The notes beneath the pieces are model-generated. The model did no database searches and was not told the origin of the DNA. It was given only the letters and a program-made list of their open reading frames with translations. Positions 9,601 through 16,942 of a stretch of 64,000 bases of DNA are shown here, piece by piece. Within the stretch, counting starts at the first letter, position 1. Every line of letters begins with the position of its first letter. The stretch lies in the NCBI RefSeq assembly GCF_000421565.1, contig NZ_ATXG01000004.1, forward strand, positions 62,001 through 126,000. The letters are read 5' to 3'. This DNA is from Agromyces subbeticus DSM 16689. GTDB lineage: Bacteria > Actinomycetota > Actinomycetes > Actinomycetales > Microbacteriaceae. Both the position numbers and the translations under genes were made by a program.

Positions 9601-10238
9601 CCGAGAGCCGGCGCATGCACCCCGCCGTCGCGCGGCCGGTCTCGCTGCTCTCGTACGAGGGCGAACTGCACTCGCACCGCGTGGCGTCCGAGCGCAGCCT
9701 CGAGGGTGTCGCACCCGGGCTGACGGCGATTCCCGTCGAGCACGCCGGCAACACGACGGCGTCGGTCGAAGAGGCGTTCGCCGTCGTCGAACTCGCGTTG
9801 TCGCTCCTCGGGCGCGACTGGGTCGAGTCGGCGGAGTCGGCGGAGTCAGTCGAGTCGGCGGATGCCGCGGTATCCGCTCGCTCTCGGCCGCTCGCCCAGC
9901 GCGACCTCATCGTCGTGACTCCGTACAACGCGCAGCTCACCGTCGTGCGCGCGGCACTCGATGCTGCGGGGCTCACCGAGGTGCCCGTTGGCACGGTCGA
10001 CAAGTTCCAGGGCCAAGAGGCTGTCGTTGCGATCGTCTCTCTTGCCGCGTCATCAGCGGCAGCGGCCCCGCGCGGTGTCGAGTTCCTGCTGCTCAAGAAC
10101 CGGCTGAACGTCGCCATCTCGCGAGCGAAGTGGGCGGCGTACCTGCTCTACTCCCCAGGGCTTCTCGACGCGCTGCCCTACACGCCAGAGGGAGTGGCGC
10201 AGCTGAGCGCGTTCATCCGACTGGTCGGCGTGCGCTGA
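6666..10238 (+). CDS. TM0106-type RecB-like nuclease / RNase H-like / SF1 helicase fusion
   Basis: A 1190-residue multidomain protein. Residues about 40-300 form a RecB-like nuclease of the TM0106 type (FADFIVRQ ... YLVQDSKLARRA, the D...D-x-K signature near 118-135), followed by an RCPTC pair and a helix-hairpin-like stretch. Residues about 330-520 contain DFEGD and YHYASYERTHL, an RNase H-like exonuclease domain of the YprB type. The C-terminal half is an SF1 (Upf1/Dna2-like) helicase: Walker A GPPGTGKT at 801-808, VIDEAGQF near 913, GDPQQLPQVSQG and VDKFQGQE ... NVAISRAK. It should bind, unwind and cut nucleic acid; a DNA repair or defence role is possible. It stands alone, on the opposite strand to its right-hand neighbour. 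Confidence 0.88.
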   Translation: MYLVDGSVVTSASDLKKASECEFAFLRALDAKLGRIEKVPDPEDAMLERSGRLGDQHELRVLESYRAELGEGVVEIERPDVRDAEAVAAAVAATQAAFAAGAPVVFQATFADEGFIGFADFIVRQPDGRYLVQDSKLARRARVTALLQLAAYAEQLQRTGVPCADTVELLLGDGSTSVHRLDDIAPVYRLRRERLELIVADRLAETGPVEWGDPRYALDGRCPTCDLEVQGHRDVLLVAGLRVTQRTALFEAGITTIDELAASVGPVPGVLDATIENLRVQARLQLQAEAAEAEADASGLRSPDDPPLPPPVVVRDAASLAAIPEPDAGDLFFDFEGDPLYTEGAADDWGLDYLFGMVDNDEQFTPLWAHSFAEERVALEQFLELVALRRAAHPNMHIYHYASYERTHLLTMAARHGVGEAAVDQLLNDGVFVDLYPVVKRAVRVGSRSYSIKKLEPLYMGTELREADVKSGGDSILEYVRAREYAATGGTDPVTGLSGSAAAQHVLDDLADYNRYDCVSTLRLRDWLLGLARDAGVEPVPESMLVQAAKAAGKVYEPSPLALHLQAIAGPPDDPDRDADHTALALAAAAIDYHDREAKSFWWAHFFRVEQPLDAWEDHRDVLVVDPEASAVTQRWYREDHHRVDRREVMLRGRIAPGSRFSIGAELFALYEPPAPFARQGLRPGSRGQNAVRVLEVLDDGLVVEERAIAGSTWHELPMAIVPGTPPPAGRQQGAIFEWAEGVARAYPAWPRNPAIDVLRRVPPRTRGGVPLAPLSADHDYVAAVVASARSLDGSYLAVQGPPGTGKTYLASHVIAELVGRHAWKVGVVAQSHAVVENVLDTVIGAGLDAELVAKAPKDPSAPGAHTYTAIAKNGVADFTAAHQSSGFVIGGTAWDFSNTDRVPRGSLDLLVIDEAGQFSLASTIATAVAARNLLLLGDPQQLPQVSQGNHPEPVDTSALGWIADGHDVLPAEFGYFLAESRRMHPAVARPVSLLSYEGELHSHRVASERSLEGVAPGLTAIPVEHAGNTTASVEEAFAVVELALSLLGRDWVESAESAESVESADAAVSARSRPLAQRDLIVVTPYNAQLTVVRAALDAAGLTEVPVGTVDKFQGQEAVVAIVSLAASSAAAAPRGVEFLLLKNRLNVAISRAKWAAYLLYSPGLLDALPYTPEGVAQLSAFIRLVGVR

Positions 10239-10280
10239 TCGATCTTCCGCCCCTGCGCGGGTTCGCACGACCCGGCGGCG

Positions 10281-10718
10281 TCAGCTGCCCGAGAGCTTCG
10301 CGGCGATGCCGTCGATGCGGCGCTGCCGCGTCTCGGCCGCCTTCGCGCCCTCGACCGACGTGACGTGCGCCTTCCTCGCGCTCGGCGACAACGCGTCGAA
10401 CGCGGCCCCCGCCCCAGGTGCGCCGTCGAGGGCCGCAGCGAGATCTGCCGGGACCTCCACCGTGCGCGGTGCCGTGTCGACCTCGAGGTCGACCACGATC
10501 GGGTCTCCGCCGCGGATGCCGGTCGCCGCGCGCTTGTCGGAGCTGAACGAGATCATGAACCGGCCGCCCATGACCGCGACCGTGTTGCGGTACTCGTAGC
10601 CATTCACCTTCACGATGACGGGCGGCTTCTTGCCGGCGCCGAGCGCCTCGATCACCTCGGGTGGCACCTCGATGCCCGTGTTGTTGCCGGTCTGGGTCAT
10701 CGTCGTCTCGAACCGCAT
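10281..10718 (-). CDS. DUF1905 / YdeI-type small protein
   Basis: A 145-residue protein that begins with the DUF1905-like beta-barrel (IEVPPEVIEALGAGKKPPVI, then GGRFMISFSSDKRAATGI). It ends in a helical tail around FDALSPSARKAHVTSVEGAKAAETRQRRI, which resembles the bacteriocin-protection YdeI/OmpD-associated segment. The two parts together are the common actinobacterial arrangement. The molecular function is not established. It converges on the helicase fusion gene and is divergent from a glutaredoxin-like gene. Confidence 0.8.
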   Translation of the reverse strand: MRFETTMTQTGNNTGIEVPPEVIEALGAGKKPPVIVKVNGYEYRNTVAVMGGRFMISFSSDKRAATGIRGGDPIVVDLEVDTAPRTVEVPADLAAALDGAPGAGAAFDALSPSARKAHVTSVEGAKAAETRQRRIDGIAAKLSGS

Positions 10719-10767
10719 GGGGTCGAGTCTGGCACTGGCGCCCGTAGCTGGGAATACCGCACAGGGT

Positions 10768-10779
10768 ACCTACGTAGGT
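10768..10779. promoter_or_regulatory. 12-bp palindrome just before the glutaredoxin-like gene
   Basis: ACCTACGTAGGT is a perfect palindrome that ends 7 bp before the ATG at 10787, where a ribosome binding site would normally lie. It could be an operator overlapping a very short leader. No regulator gene is adjacent. Confidence 0.3.
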
Positions 10780-10786
10780 TATTGGT

Positions 10787-11062
10787 ATGACTTCCTCTGC
10801 CTCCGACCTCACCCCTGCCCGCGTCACGATGTACGGCGCCGAGTGGTGCAGTGACTGCCGCCGATCGAAGGCGCTGCTCGACCGACTCGAGGTCGAGTAC
10901 GACTACGTCGATCTCGAACTCGTCATCGACGGCGCCGACCGGGCGAAGGCGATCAGCGGTCGCACGCAGATCCCCGTGGTGGTCTTCCCCGACGGCACCC
11001 ACTTCACCGAGCCGACCGACGCGGAGCTCGCGGCGAAGCTCGACGAGGCCGTCGCGGCGTAG
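10787..11062 (+). CDS. Glutaredoxin / mycoredoxin-like protein
   Basis: A 91-residue thioredoxin-fold protein. Residues 13-30 give the first strand and the active site WCSDC (a CxxC pair); the cis-Pro motif is in TQIPVVVFPDG; the C-terminal helix is TDAELAAKLDEAVAA. Length and layout match glutaredoxin family proteins such as the mycoredoxins of actinobacteria, which reduce mixed disulfides with mycothiol. The C-S-D-C active site differs from the classic C-P-Y-C. The stop codon lies inside a 22-bp tandem repeat. Confidence 0.85.
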   Translation: MTSSASDLTPARVTMYGAEWCSDCRRSKALLDRLEVEYDYVDLELVIDGADRAKAISGRTQIPVVVFPDGTHFTEPTDAELAAKLDEAVAA

Positions 11063-11118
11063 CAGCGGGGCCACCGCGGCGTAGCAGCGAGCCCATCGCT
11101 GCGTAAGCAACGCATGAG
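11053..11118. repeat. Three-unit tandem repeat, 22-bp period
   Basis: CGCGGCGTAGCAGCG occurs at 11053-11067 and again exactly 22 bp later at 11075-11089. A degenerate third unit (CGCTGCGTAAGCAACG) begins at 11097. The first unit contains the last codons and TAG stop of the glutaredoxin-like gene. Nothing else is apparent in the 200 bp before the next gene. Confidence 0.65.
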
Positions 11119-11264
11119 CAAACCGGCGCTCGGCGTTCGGAGCGCGTAACAAACGGGCGCCCCCTTGGCGATCGGGCGTAGAACTGAGGCATGCCCTCGA
11201 CCACCGGCGCGATCACGAGTCTTCACCACCACTCGTGCTGCGACGGAGCGGCGGTGCACGTCCG

Positions 11265-11870
11265 ATGACCCTCACGCGATTGCTGCCGACGCTTCGGCGA
11301 TCGATCCCCGATCCGATCGATCCCGATCTCTGGCCCGCGGCGACCGACCCGAGCATCACCGATGTCGAGGTCGGCGGTGTCTCATTGCTCCGACTGGCCG
11401 AGCTGTGCGGCACGCCCGCCGTGCACCTCGGGCGGGCCGTCGTGCCCGGCACCGGAGCGGGCTCCGGCACTCGCCCCGCCACCGCGGTCACGGGCAGCAC
11501 GGGAGTCGCGGTCGTGTGCGTGCTCGAGGCATCCGTCGACCAGGGCGGCCGCACGGTCACGATCGACGCAGACCTCGAGCCGCTCGACCCCGCGTGGGCC
11601 GAAGCCCGACTCATCGGCCGGGTCTCGGTCGCACGCACGACGCCGACCACGATCAGGGCCGGAGCGAGCGTCAGGGCCGCGGCGAGTGTCGGGTCGGCGG
11701 CGAGCGGATGCCTCGCCCCTCGGCCGGTCGACCTGCCCGCCGATCTCATGGCCGGCGACCTGCTCGCGCTCCCCTACGCCGCCGTCACCGACGAAGCGGG
11801 CGTCGCCCGCCCGGCGAGCGGCTGGCCCACAACACTCCCCGAATCGACTCAGCAGATACGCACGCTCTGA
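11265..11870 (+). CDS. Hypothetical protein, possible shrunken LysA-like decarboxylase remnant
   Basis: A 201-residue protein starting at ATG 11265; the frame is open 30 nt further upstream. The N-terminus (LWPAATDPSITDVEVGG, LRLAELCGTPAVHL) resembles the N-terminal edge of diaminopimelate decarboxylases. The C-terminal DLPADLMAGDLLALPYAAV resembles the segment after their catalytic Cys region. The PLP-binding barrel between them, including the lysine, is absent and replaced by about 100 Ala/Val/Thr-rich residues. It therefore cannot be an active decarboxylase. The likeness is judged by eye; the protein may equally be an unrelated actinobacterial orphan. Confidence 0.5.
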   Translation: MTLTRLLPTLRRSIPDPIDPDLWPAATDPSITDVEVGGVSLLRLAELCGTPAVHLGRAVVPGTGAGSGTRPATAVTGSTGVAVVCVLEASVDQGGRTVTIDADLEPLDPAWAEARLIGRVSVARTTPTTIRAGASVRAAASVGSAASGCLAPRPVDLPADLMAGDLLALPYAAVTDEAGVARPASGWPTTLPESTQQIRTL

Positions 11871-11896
11871 GCGTTCCAGAACGTGCGTATCTGCTG
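11850..11896. terminator. 15-bp perfect inverted repeat over the stop codon
   Basis: CAGCAGATACGCACG at 11850-11864 pairs perfectly with 11882-11896 across a 17-nt loop. The left arm and loop contain the last codons and TGA of the upstream gene, and there is no T-tract. It sits between convergent genes and may end transcription from both sides. Confidence 0.5.
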
Positions 11897-11978
11897 GGTG
11901 GATGCGCGGGGGGCACGCGGACCCGCTGAGGCAACCGCGAGGCGACAACAGCAAGCGCTCTCGCCCACGGTTCCCGGC

Positions 11979-13418
11979 TCAGCTCGGCGAGCTCGCCGAC
12001 AGGCGACCGGATGCCACGGCCGTCGTGAAGGCGTCGAAGTCGCGCTCGTTCTGGTCGGCGTACGCGACCGCGAACTCGACCAGCGCCCGGTCGAAGCGAT
12101 CGCTCGAGCCGAGGTACGCCGCGATCGCCACCCGGTCGCCTGAGCGGGCGTGGGCCCGTGCGAGGGTCTCGCCGCAAGCGCGTGCATACAGCTCCGCACC
12201 CGACACCAGCATCTCGTCGATGTCGATGCCGCCCTTCCAGTCGTACAGCTGCCGCAGGTAGAAGTCGCGGGCAACGCCGTCGTGTCCGGTCACGCGTTGC
12301 CAGCCGAGGAAGACGTCGGTCGCGGCCTGCATGAGCCGCTGCCCCCGCACGACGCGCTCACCGTGCTCGGCGTACGGGGTGGGCGGCAGGAATCGCTCGA
12401 GCACCGACGCCTCGGCCTGCTTGGCCTGCAGCAGCAGGAGGTCGTCGTCGTCGCGACCCCGCATCAGCACGATCGACGCTCGGGTGCCGACGCTTCCGAC
12501 GCCGCCGACCTTGCGAGCCAGGTGCAGGTAACTGTATTCCGCGAGCGGATGCCGCGCGCCCGGCAGCGTGGTCTGGTAGTCGCGCAGCACCTCGCGGATG
12601 ACCTGCTCGTCTTCGGCCGCCGAGCGCCCGGCCGGTCGCAGGTCTTCGACGGGCACGATGAGCGGCGGGGCCGCAGCGATCCGCAGCTGGCCGTCGACCA
12701 CGTGCACGAGCTTGGAGAGCGCACGAACGCTGTCGCGCGAGCGCGCCTTGGCGAGCGCCGCGTCGGTGCGCTTCACGAGCCGCTTGTCGAGGCCGCGAGC
12801 CTGCTGCTCGGTGCGCACCCACCGCGAGACGTCGTCGGCGTCGAGCCGGTCGTACCAGGCGTCGATCACGCGCGACTCCGCGGCACGGCGCATCCGTTCG
12901 CGATAGCCGCGCACCGCAGCGCGGGTGATCGCCTGACGATCGGCGTCGCTGAAGCTGCGGTGGCGCCCGGCCACCTCGAAGCTCGCGACGAGTCGTTTGA
13001 GGTCCCACTCCCACGGGCCCGGCAGCGTCTCGTCGAAGTCGTTGATATCGAAGAGCAGCCTGCGTTCGGGGGTGCCGAACACGCCGAAGTTCGACAGGTG
13101 GGCATCGCCGCACAGCTGCACGACGATGCCCGAGTCGGGCGTCGTCGACAGATCTGCAGCCATGAGCAGCGCGGCACCGCGGAAGAAGTTGATGGGCGAC
13201 ACCATCATGCGCGCGTGGCGGATCGGCACGAGCTCGGCCACGCGCGTCGCGGCCTGCTGCTCGAGCAGTGAGACGGGATCGATGCGGTCGGCCGCCGGCT
13301 GCCACTCGGCATGCGCAGACCGCGGCACCCGGCGCCTGGCCGCTCGGCCCCAGTCGGCGCGCGCGACGAAGTCGGTCGGTGCCGGTTCAGCCGCGCCTGC
13401 GGCGCTCGCGGCGCTCAT
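11979..13418 (-). CDS. DUF2252 family protein
   Basis: A 479-residue protein with the hallmarks of DUF2252: RVAELVPIRHARMMVSPINF and FFRGAALLMAADL near residues 60-90, then GDAHLSNFG followed by FDINDFDE. The last two motifs look like the catalytic loop and metal site of aminoglycoside-phosphotransferase/kinase-like folds (HGDxHxxN, xDFD). A small-molecule kinase activity is therefore suspected for the family but not proven. The start overlaps the stop of the upstream MFS exporter gene (ATGA, 13415-13418), so the two are co-translated; the pairing hints at a shared small-molecule substrate. Confidence 0.85.
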   Translation of the reverse strand: MSAASAAGAAEPAPTDFVARADWGRAARRRVPRSAHAEWQPAADRIDPVSLLEQQAATRVAELVPIRHARMMVSPINFFRGAALLMAADLSTTPDSGIVVQLCGDAHLSNFGVFGTPERRLLFDINDFDETLPGPWEWDLKRLVASFEVAGRHRSFSDADRQAITRAAVRGYRERMRRAAESRVIDAWYDRLDADDVSRWVRTEQQARGLDKRLVKRTDAALAKARSRDSVRALSKLVHVVDGQLRIAAAPPLIVPVEDLRPAGRSAAEDEQVIREVLRDYQTTLPGARHPLAEYSYLHLARKVGGVGSVGTRASIVLMRGRDDDDLLLLQAKQAEASVLERFLPPTPYAEHGERVVRGQRLMQAATDVFLGWQRVTGHDGVARDFYLRQLYDWKGGIDIDEMLVSGAELYARACGETLARAHARSGDRVAIAAYLGSSDRFDRALVEFAVAYADQNERDFDAFTTAVASGRLSASSPS

Positions 13419-15058
13419 CGCTTCTCCCCGATCGCCGCGTCGTCGGTCTGTTCATCGCGCGGTCGGCCGGCGACATCGGCAGGTATGCCCCTGGAGAAGA
13501 ACAGCGACCCCAGCGCGATGACGATCAGCGCGACGAACGCCACCCGCAGCGACTCGATCTGCGACCGCTCGTAGATCGCCGTCAGCTTCGCGGCATCCGC
13601 TTCGCTCAGTCCCGCCTGCTCTGCCAGGTCGTCGACCGATGCCGCGGGCACGATCTCGACGCCGCCCGCCGTCGCCTGCTGCACGACCGAGCGGGTGTCG
13701 GCCGATAGCTCGCTCGTCGCGACTGCCGAGCCGAACGAAGTGGCGAGCGCACCGATGAGCACCGAGCCGATGAGTGCGGTACCGAGCGAGGAGCCGAGGT
13801 TCTGGAACACGCCCTGCAGCCCACCGACCTCGCTGGACTGCGCCTCGTCGACGCTCGACATGTTGACATTGCCGATCTGCGAGGCGAGCAGCCCGAGCGC
13901 GGCACCGGCTGCGAACATGCCAACCCCGAACGTGAGGTTCTCGAGTTCGAGATCGACCGCTCCGAGCAGCACGACGGCGCTCACGACCAGGATGATCTGC
14001 CCCGCCCTGATGATGCGCCGCGGCGACCAGATGAGCGACAGCTTGGTGCCGAGGATGGAGAAGAGGATGAGCGAGATCGAGAGCGGGAAGATCCGGATGC
14101 CGGTTTCGAGCGCGTCGAGCCCGAGCGTCATCTGCAGGTACACGGGCACCATGAAGAACAGCCCGGCCGTGAGCGCGTACTGCGCCGCGAGCACGGTGAG
14201 GCCGCTCCGCAGCCGCAGGATGGCGAAGAGCGCGACATCGACGAGCGGCGCGCGCTCCGACTCCACGAGGCGCCGCTGCCGATCGACGAACGCCCAGAGC
14301 AGCAGTGCCCCCGCGAGCATGAGCCAGATCGTGAGTGAGACGCCGAGCGGCGCGATCGCCACGCCGTTGATCTCGGGCGACTGCAGCGGGATGACCCAGC
14401 CCCAGGTCTTGCTCTGCAGCATGCCGAAGACGACGAGCACGAGGCCCGCGGCCGACAGCACGACGCTCAGCAGGTCGATGCGCGCCGGCCGGGCTCCAGT
14501 GCGGTCGGTCACTGCGCGCGAGAAGAGCACGACGCCGATCATGATCACGACCTCGGCGACGAAGACGTAGCGCCAGCTCAGGTACGTCGTCAGGAATCCG
14601 CCGATGAGCGGCCCGGCCGCCACCGCGGCACCGGAGGCAGCGCCGATGATCGCGTAGGCGGTGACCCGTTCGTGCCCCTCGTAGTTGTCGGCGATGAGCG
14701 CGGCGATCGCCGGAATCACGAGCACGGCGCCAAGCCCCTCGATCACCGACCAGCCGAGGAAGAGGAACGCGACGTTCGGGCTGAGCGCCGTCACGAGCGA
14801 TCCGACGGCATACACGCACGAGCCGATCACGAACGCTCGACGACGACCCCAGATATCGCCGAGCTTCGCCCCGAGCAGCATGAACGCCGCCATCGTGAGG
14901 GTGTAGAACGTGATCGCGCCCTGCATCGCGGCGACGCTCGTGTCGAGGTCGTCGACCACGGTGGAGATCGAGACGTTCATGACGGTTCCGTCGAGCACCA
15001 TCACGAACTGCGCGCTGCCGAGGATCGCGATGACAGACCACTTCTTCACGAGGTGCAC
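13415..15058 (-). CDS. DHA2-type MFS exporter (14-helix drug/H+ antiporter)
   Basis: A 547-residue membrane protein, with GTG start at 15056-15058. The sequence has about 14 hydrophobic segments, the DHA2 loop motif LDGTVMNVSI in helix 1, LGDIWGRRRAF between helices 2 and 3 (motif A), and the helix-5 antiporter motif region GAASGAAVAAGPLIGG. A 60-residue extramembrane loop (ATSELSADTRSVVQQ onward) precedes the last helix. Family members expel drugs and dyes using the proton gradient. It leads a two-gene operon with the DUF2252 gene. The true substrate is unknown. Confidence 0.9.
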   Translation of the reverse strand: MHLVKKWSVIAILGSAQFVMVLDGTVMNVSISTVVDDLDTSVAAMQGAITFYTLTMAAFMLLGAKLGDIWGRRRAFVIGSCVYAVGSLVTALSPNVAFLFLGWSVIEGLGAVLVIPAIAALIADNYEGHERVTAYAIIGAASGAAVAAGPLIGGFLTTYLSWRYVFVAEVVIMIGVVLFSRAVTDRTGARPARIDLLSVVLSAAGLVLVVFGMLQSKTWGWVIPLQSPEINGVAIAPLGVSLTIWLMLAGALLLWAFVDRQRRLVESERAPLVDVALFAILRLRSGLTVLAAQYALTAGLFFMVPVYLQMTLGLDALETGIRIFPLSISLILFSILGTKLSLIWSPRRIIRAGQIILVVSAVVLLGAVDLELENLTFGVGMFAAGAALGLLASQIGNVNMSSVDEAQSSEVGGLQGVFQNLGSSLGTALIGSVLIGALATSFGSAVATSELSADTRSVVQQATAGGVEIVPAASVDDLAEQAGLSEADAAKLTAIYERSQIESLRVAFVALIVIALGSLFFSRGIPADVAGRPRDEQTDDAAIGEKR

Positions 15059-15205
15059 CGCTCGGCCGTCGATGTCATCGGCTCAGCGGCCACGCACGAT
15101 CTGCACATTCGCATCCCCCACCCAGGCGCACCGTCGACGCCGACCGCCCCAGTCTGCTCCTCAACAGAGGGCGCTGGGGCTGTCGGCGCGGCGAATCTCG
15201 CGAGA

Positions 15206-16816
15206 TCAGTCGACGGGGCGGTTGAACGCGAGCTCGGCTGCGAGGTTTCGTCCGCGCGGGGCGGCATCGTGTCGGGCCCGGGCGGCGGCGGGCGTGTCAT
15301 CCGTGCCGTCGACCGACGGTGCCCGCCGGCCCCACACTGCGAAGAGCACGAGCGCGACCGTGAGGAATGCCGTGCCCCCGATGAGCGCCGCCGCGATGCC
15401 CCGGGCCTCGCCGCCGCTGACGGCGACGGCCGCGAAGACCGTCGTGAGGCCCGCGACGCCGATCGACCCACCCAGCTGTTGCATGCCCTGCAGCAGGCTC
15501 GACGCCTGGCCGGACTCGGCAGACGGCGCCTGCGCCATGACGATCGACGTGATCGGCGCGAAGGTCAGGCCGGCCCCGAAGCCGAGCACGATCGCCGGGC
15601 CGAGGATGCCGGAGAGGAAGGTGCTCTCGGTGCCGAGCTGCGCCATCCAGAGCATGCCGCCGGCCAGCAGCGCGAGGCCCGTCACCGCCACGATCCGCTC
15701 GCCGAGCCGTGCCACGAATCGCGGCGTCAGCTGGTTGACGATGAGCATGCTGCCGACGAAGGGCAGCAGGGCGAGCCCCGTGCCGAGCGGGTCGTAGCCG
15801 AGCACGTTCTGCGTGAACAGCGTTGCGAAGTAGAAGAAGCCGAACATGCCGGCCGGCACGAAGAGCATGACCCAGAACGGCACCGCGGTGCGCGGGGCGC
15901 GGAAGTAGGCGAGTTGCACGACCGGGCTCGCGTGACGACGCTCGATGAGCACGAGGGCGACGAGCGCCGCGGCGGCGACCGCGAAGGCGACGAGGGTGCG
16001 CGGGTCGAGCCACCCCGACTCGGCAGCGACCGTGAAGCCGTAGACGAGCGCGACCATGGCGAGCGTCGAGGTGAAGGCGCCGCCGAGGTCGAGCCGGGCG
16101 CGGCTGCGCGAGGTTTCGCGCAGGAAGGCGAGCGCGCCGGCGACGATCACGAGTCCGATCGGCACGTTGACGAACATCACCCACTCCCAGCCGAGGCTCG
16201 TCGTGAGCACGCCGCCGAGAATCAGGCCGATGGCGCCGCCCGAGCCCGCCGCGAGCACGAAGAGGGCCATCGCCCGGTTGCGCTGTGCGCCCGGAACCGT
16301 GTTCTCGAGCAGCAGTACGAGGGTCGAGGGCGCCGCGAGCGCCGCGCCGACGCCCTGCAGCACGCGAGCCGTCACGAGCATCTCGGGGTTCACGGCGAAG
16401 CCGCCGAGCGCGGATGCCGCGATGAAGATCACGGTGCCGATGATGAGCGCTCGCCGCGCCCCGATCATCTGGCCGATACGACCGCTCAAGAGGATGAGTC
16501 CGGCGAACGCGAGGGCGTAGGACGTCACGACCCACGAGAGGTTCGTCGGGTTGAAGCCGAGCTCGTCGCGGATGTGGGGCAGCGCGACGTTCACGATGCT
16601 CGCGTCGACCACGAGCATGAGCTGGGTGATGAAGACGACGATGAGGCCGAGCAGTGTGCGGCCGGTGAGTCGGGTGGCCGTCTGGCGGGTGCCGGTCTGG
16701 GCGGTGACGGATGCCGCGGCGCTGGCGGAACCCGTTGCTCGTCGCGTCGCCGGGGTGCCGCTCGTTTCGTCGCTCACGGATGTCTCGGAGACGGTCGCGG
16801 GTGGCGCTTCGCTCAT
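15206..16816 (-). CDS. DHA2-type MFS exporter under TetR control
   Basis: A 536-residue EmrB/QacA-type exporter. I chose the ATG at 16814-16816 because an AGGAG lies 8 bases upstream; the frame is open a further 21 nt to another ATG that lacks a comparable site. Helix 1 carries LVVDASIVNVALPHI, the 2-3 loop has SGRIGQMIGARRAL, and helix 5 GSGGAIGLILGGVLT. About 50 Ser/Thr/Ala-rich residues precede the first helix. It is divergent from a TetR gene, with a readable sigma-70-type promoter overlapped by an operator, so it is probably a drug-inducible efflux pump. Confidence 0.92.
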   Translation of the reverse strand: MSEAPPATVSETSVSDETSGTPATRRATGSASAAASVTAQTGTRQTATRLTGRTLLGLIVVFITQLMLVVDASIVNVALPHIRDELGFNPTNLSWVVTSYALAFAGLILLSGRIGQMIGARRALIIGTVIFIAASALGGFAVNPEMLVTARVLQGVGAALAAPSTLVLLLENTVPGAQRNRAMALFVLAAGSGGAIGLILGGVLTTSLGWEWVMFVNVPIGLVIVAGALAFLRETSRSRARLDLGGAFTSTLAMVALVYGFTVAAESGWLDPRTLVAFAVAAAALVALVLIERRHASPVVQLAYFRAPRTAVPFWVMLFVPAGMFGFFYFATLFTQNVLGYDPLGTGLALLPFVGSMLIVNQLTPRFVARLGERIVAVTGLALLAGGMLWMAQLGTESTFLSGILGPAIVLGFGAGLTFAPITSIVMAQAPSAESGQASSLLQGMQQLGGSIGVAGLTTVFAAVAVSGGEARGIAAALIGGTAFLTVALVLFAVWGRRAPSVDGTDDTPAAARARHDAAPRGRNLAAELAFNRPVD

Positions 16817-16855
16817 TGGTGGTGCTCCTGGTCTCATTGGGTTACGCTGTTATCC

Positions 16856-16868
16856 GGAGAGAGTCTCC
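16856..16868. promoter_or_regulatory. TetR operator, copy 2
   Basis: GGAGA-GAG-TCTCC, a 5-bp inverted repeat with 3-bp spacer. It is the same motif as the site at 16886-16900, with centres 31 bp apart, close to three helical turns. It lies just downstream of the predicted start point of the exporter transcript. Confidence 0.6.
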
Positions 16869-16879
16869 CCTTGTCGACG

Positions 16880-16909
16880 ACAATACGGAGATAGTCTCCG
16901 CTTTGTCAA
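16880..16909 (-). promoter_or_regulatory. Promoter of the MFS exporter gene
   Basis: Read on the minus strand: TTGACA (16909-16904), an 18-bp spacer, then TATTGT (16885-16880). This is a near-consensus housekeeping promoter. The operator at 16886-16900 fills the spacer, so a bound repressor would block RNA polymerase directly. The start codon lies about 65 bp downstream. Confidence 0.7.
16886..16900. promoter_or_regulatory. TetR operator, copy 1
   Basis: CGGAGA-TAG-TCTCCG, a perfect 6-bp inverted repeat with 3-bp spacer, placed exactly between the -35 and -10 of the exporter promoter. It shares the GGAGA-N3-TCTCC core with the site at 16856-16868. Confidence 0.7.
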
Positions 16910-16942
16910 GAGGGGCCGTCCTGCGGCCCCGCAGGAGGAACC

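Noticed and set aside
14672-16894. A 740-codon plus-strand frame across the two MFS genes
   Set aside because: Composition is Arg/Glu/His-rich shadow protein; it covers two genes and their spacer on the opposite strand, both clearly MFS exporters.
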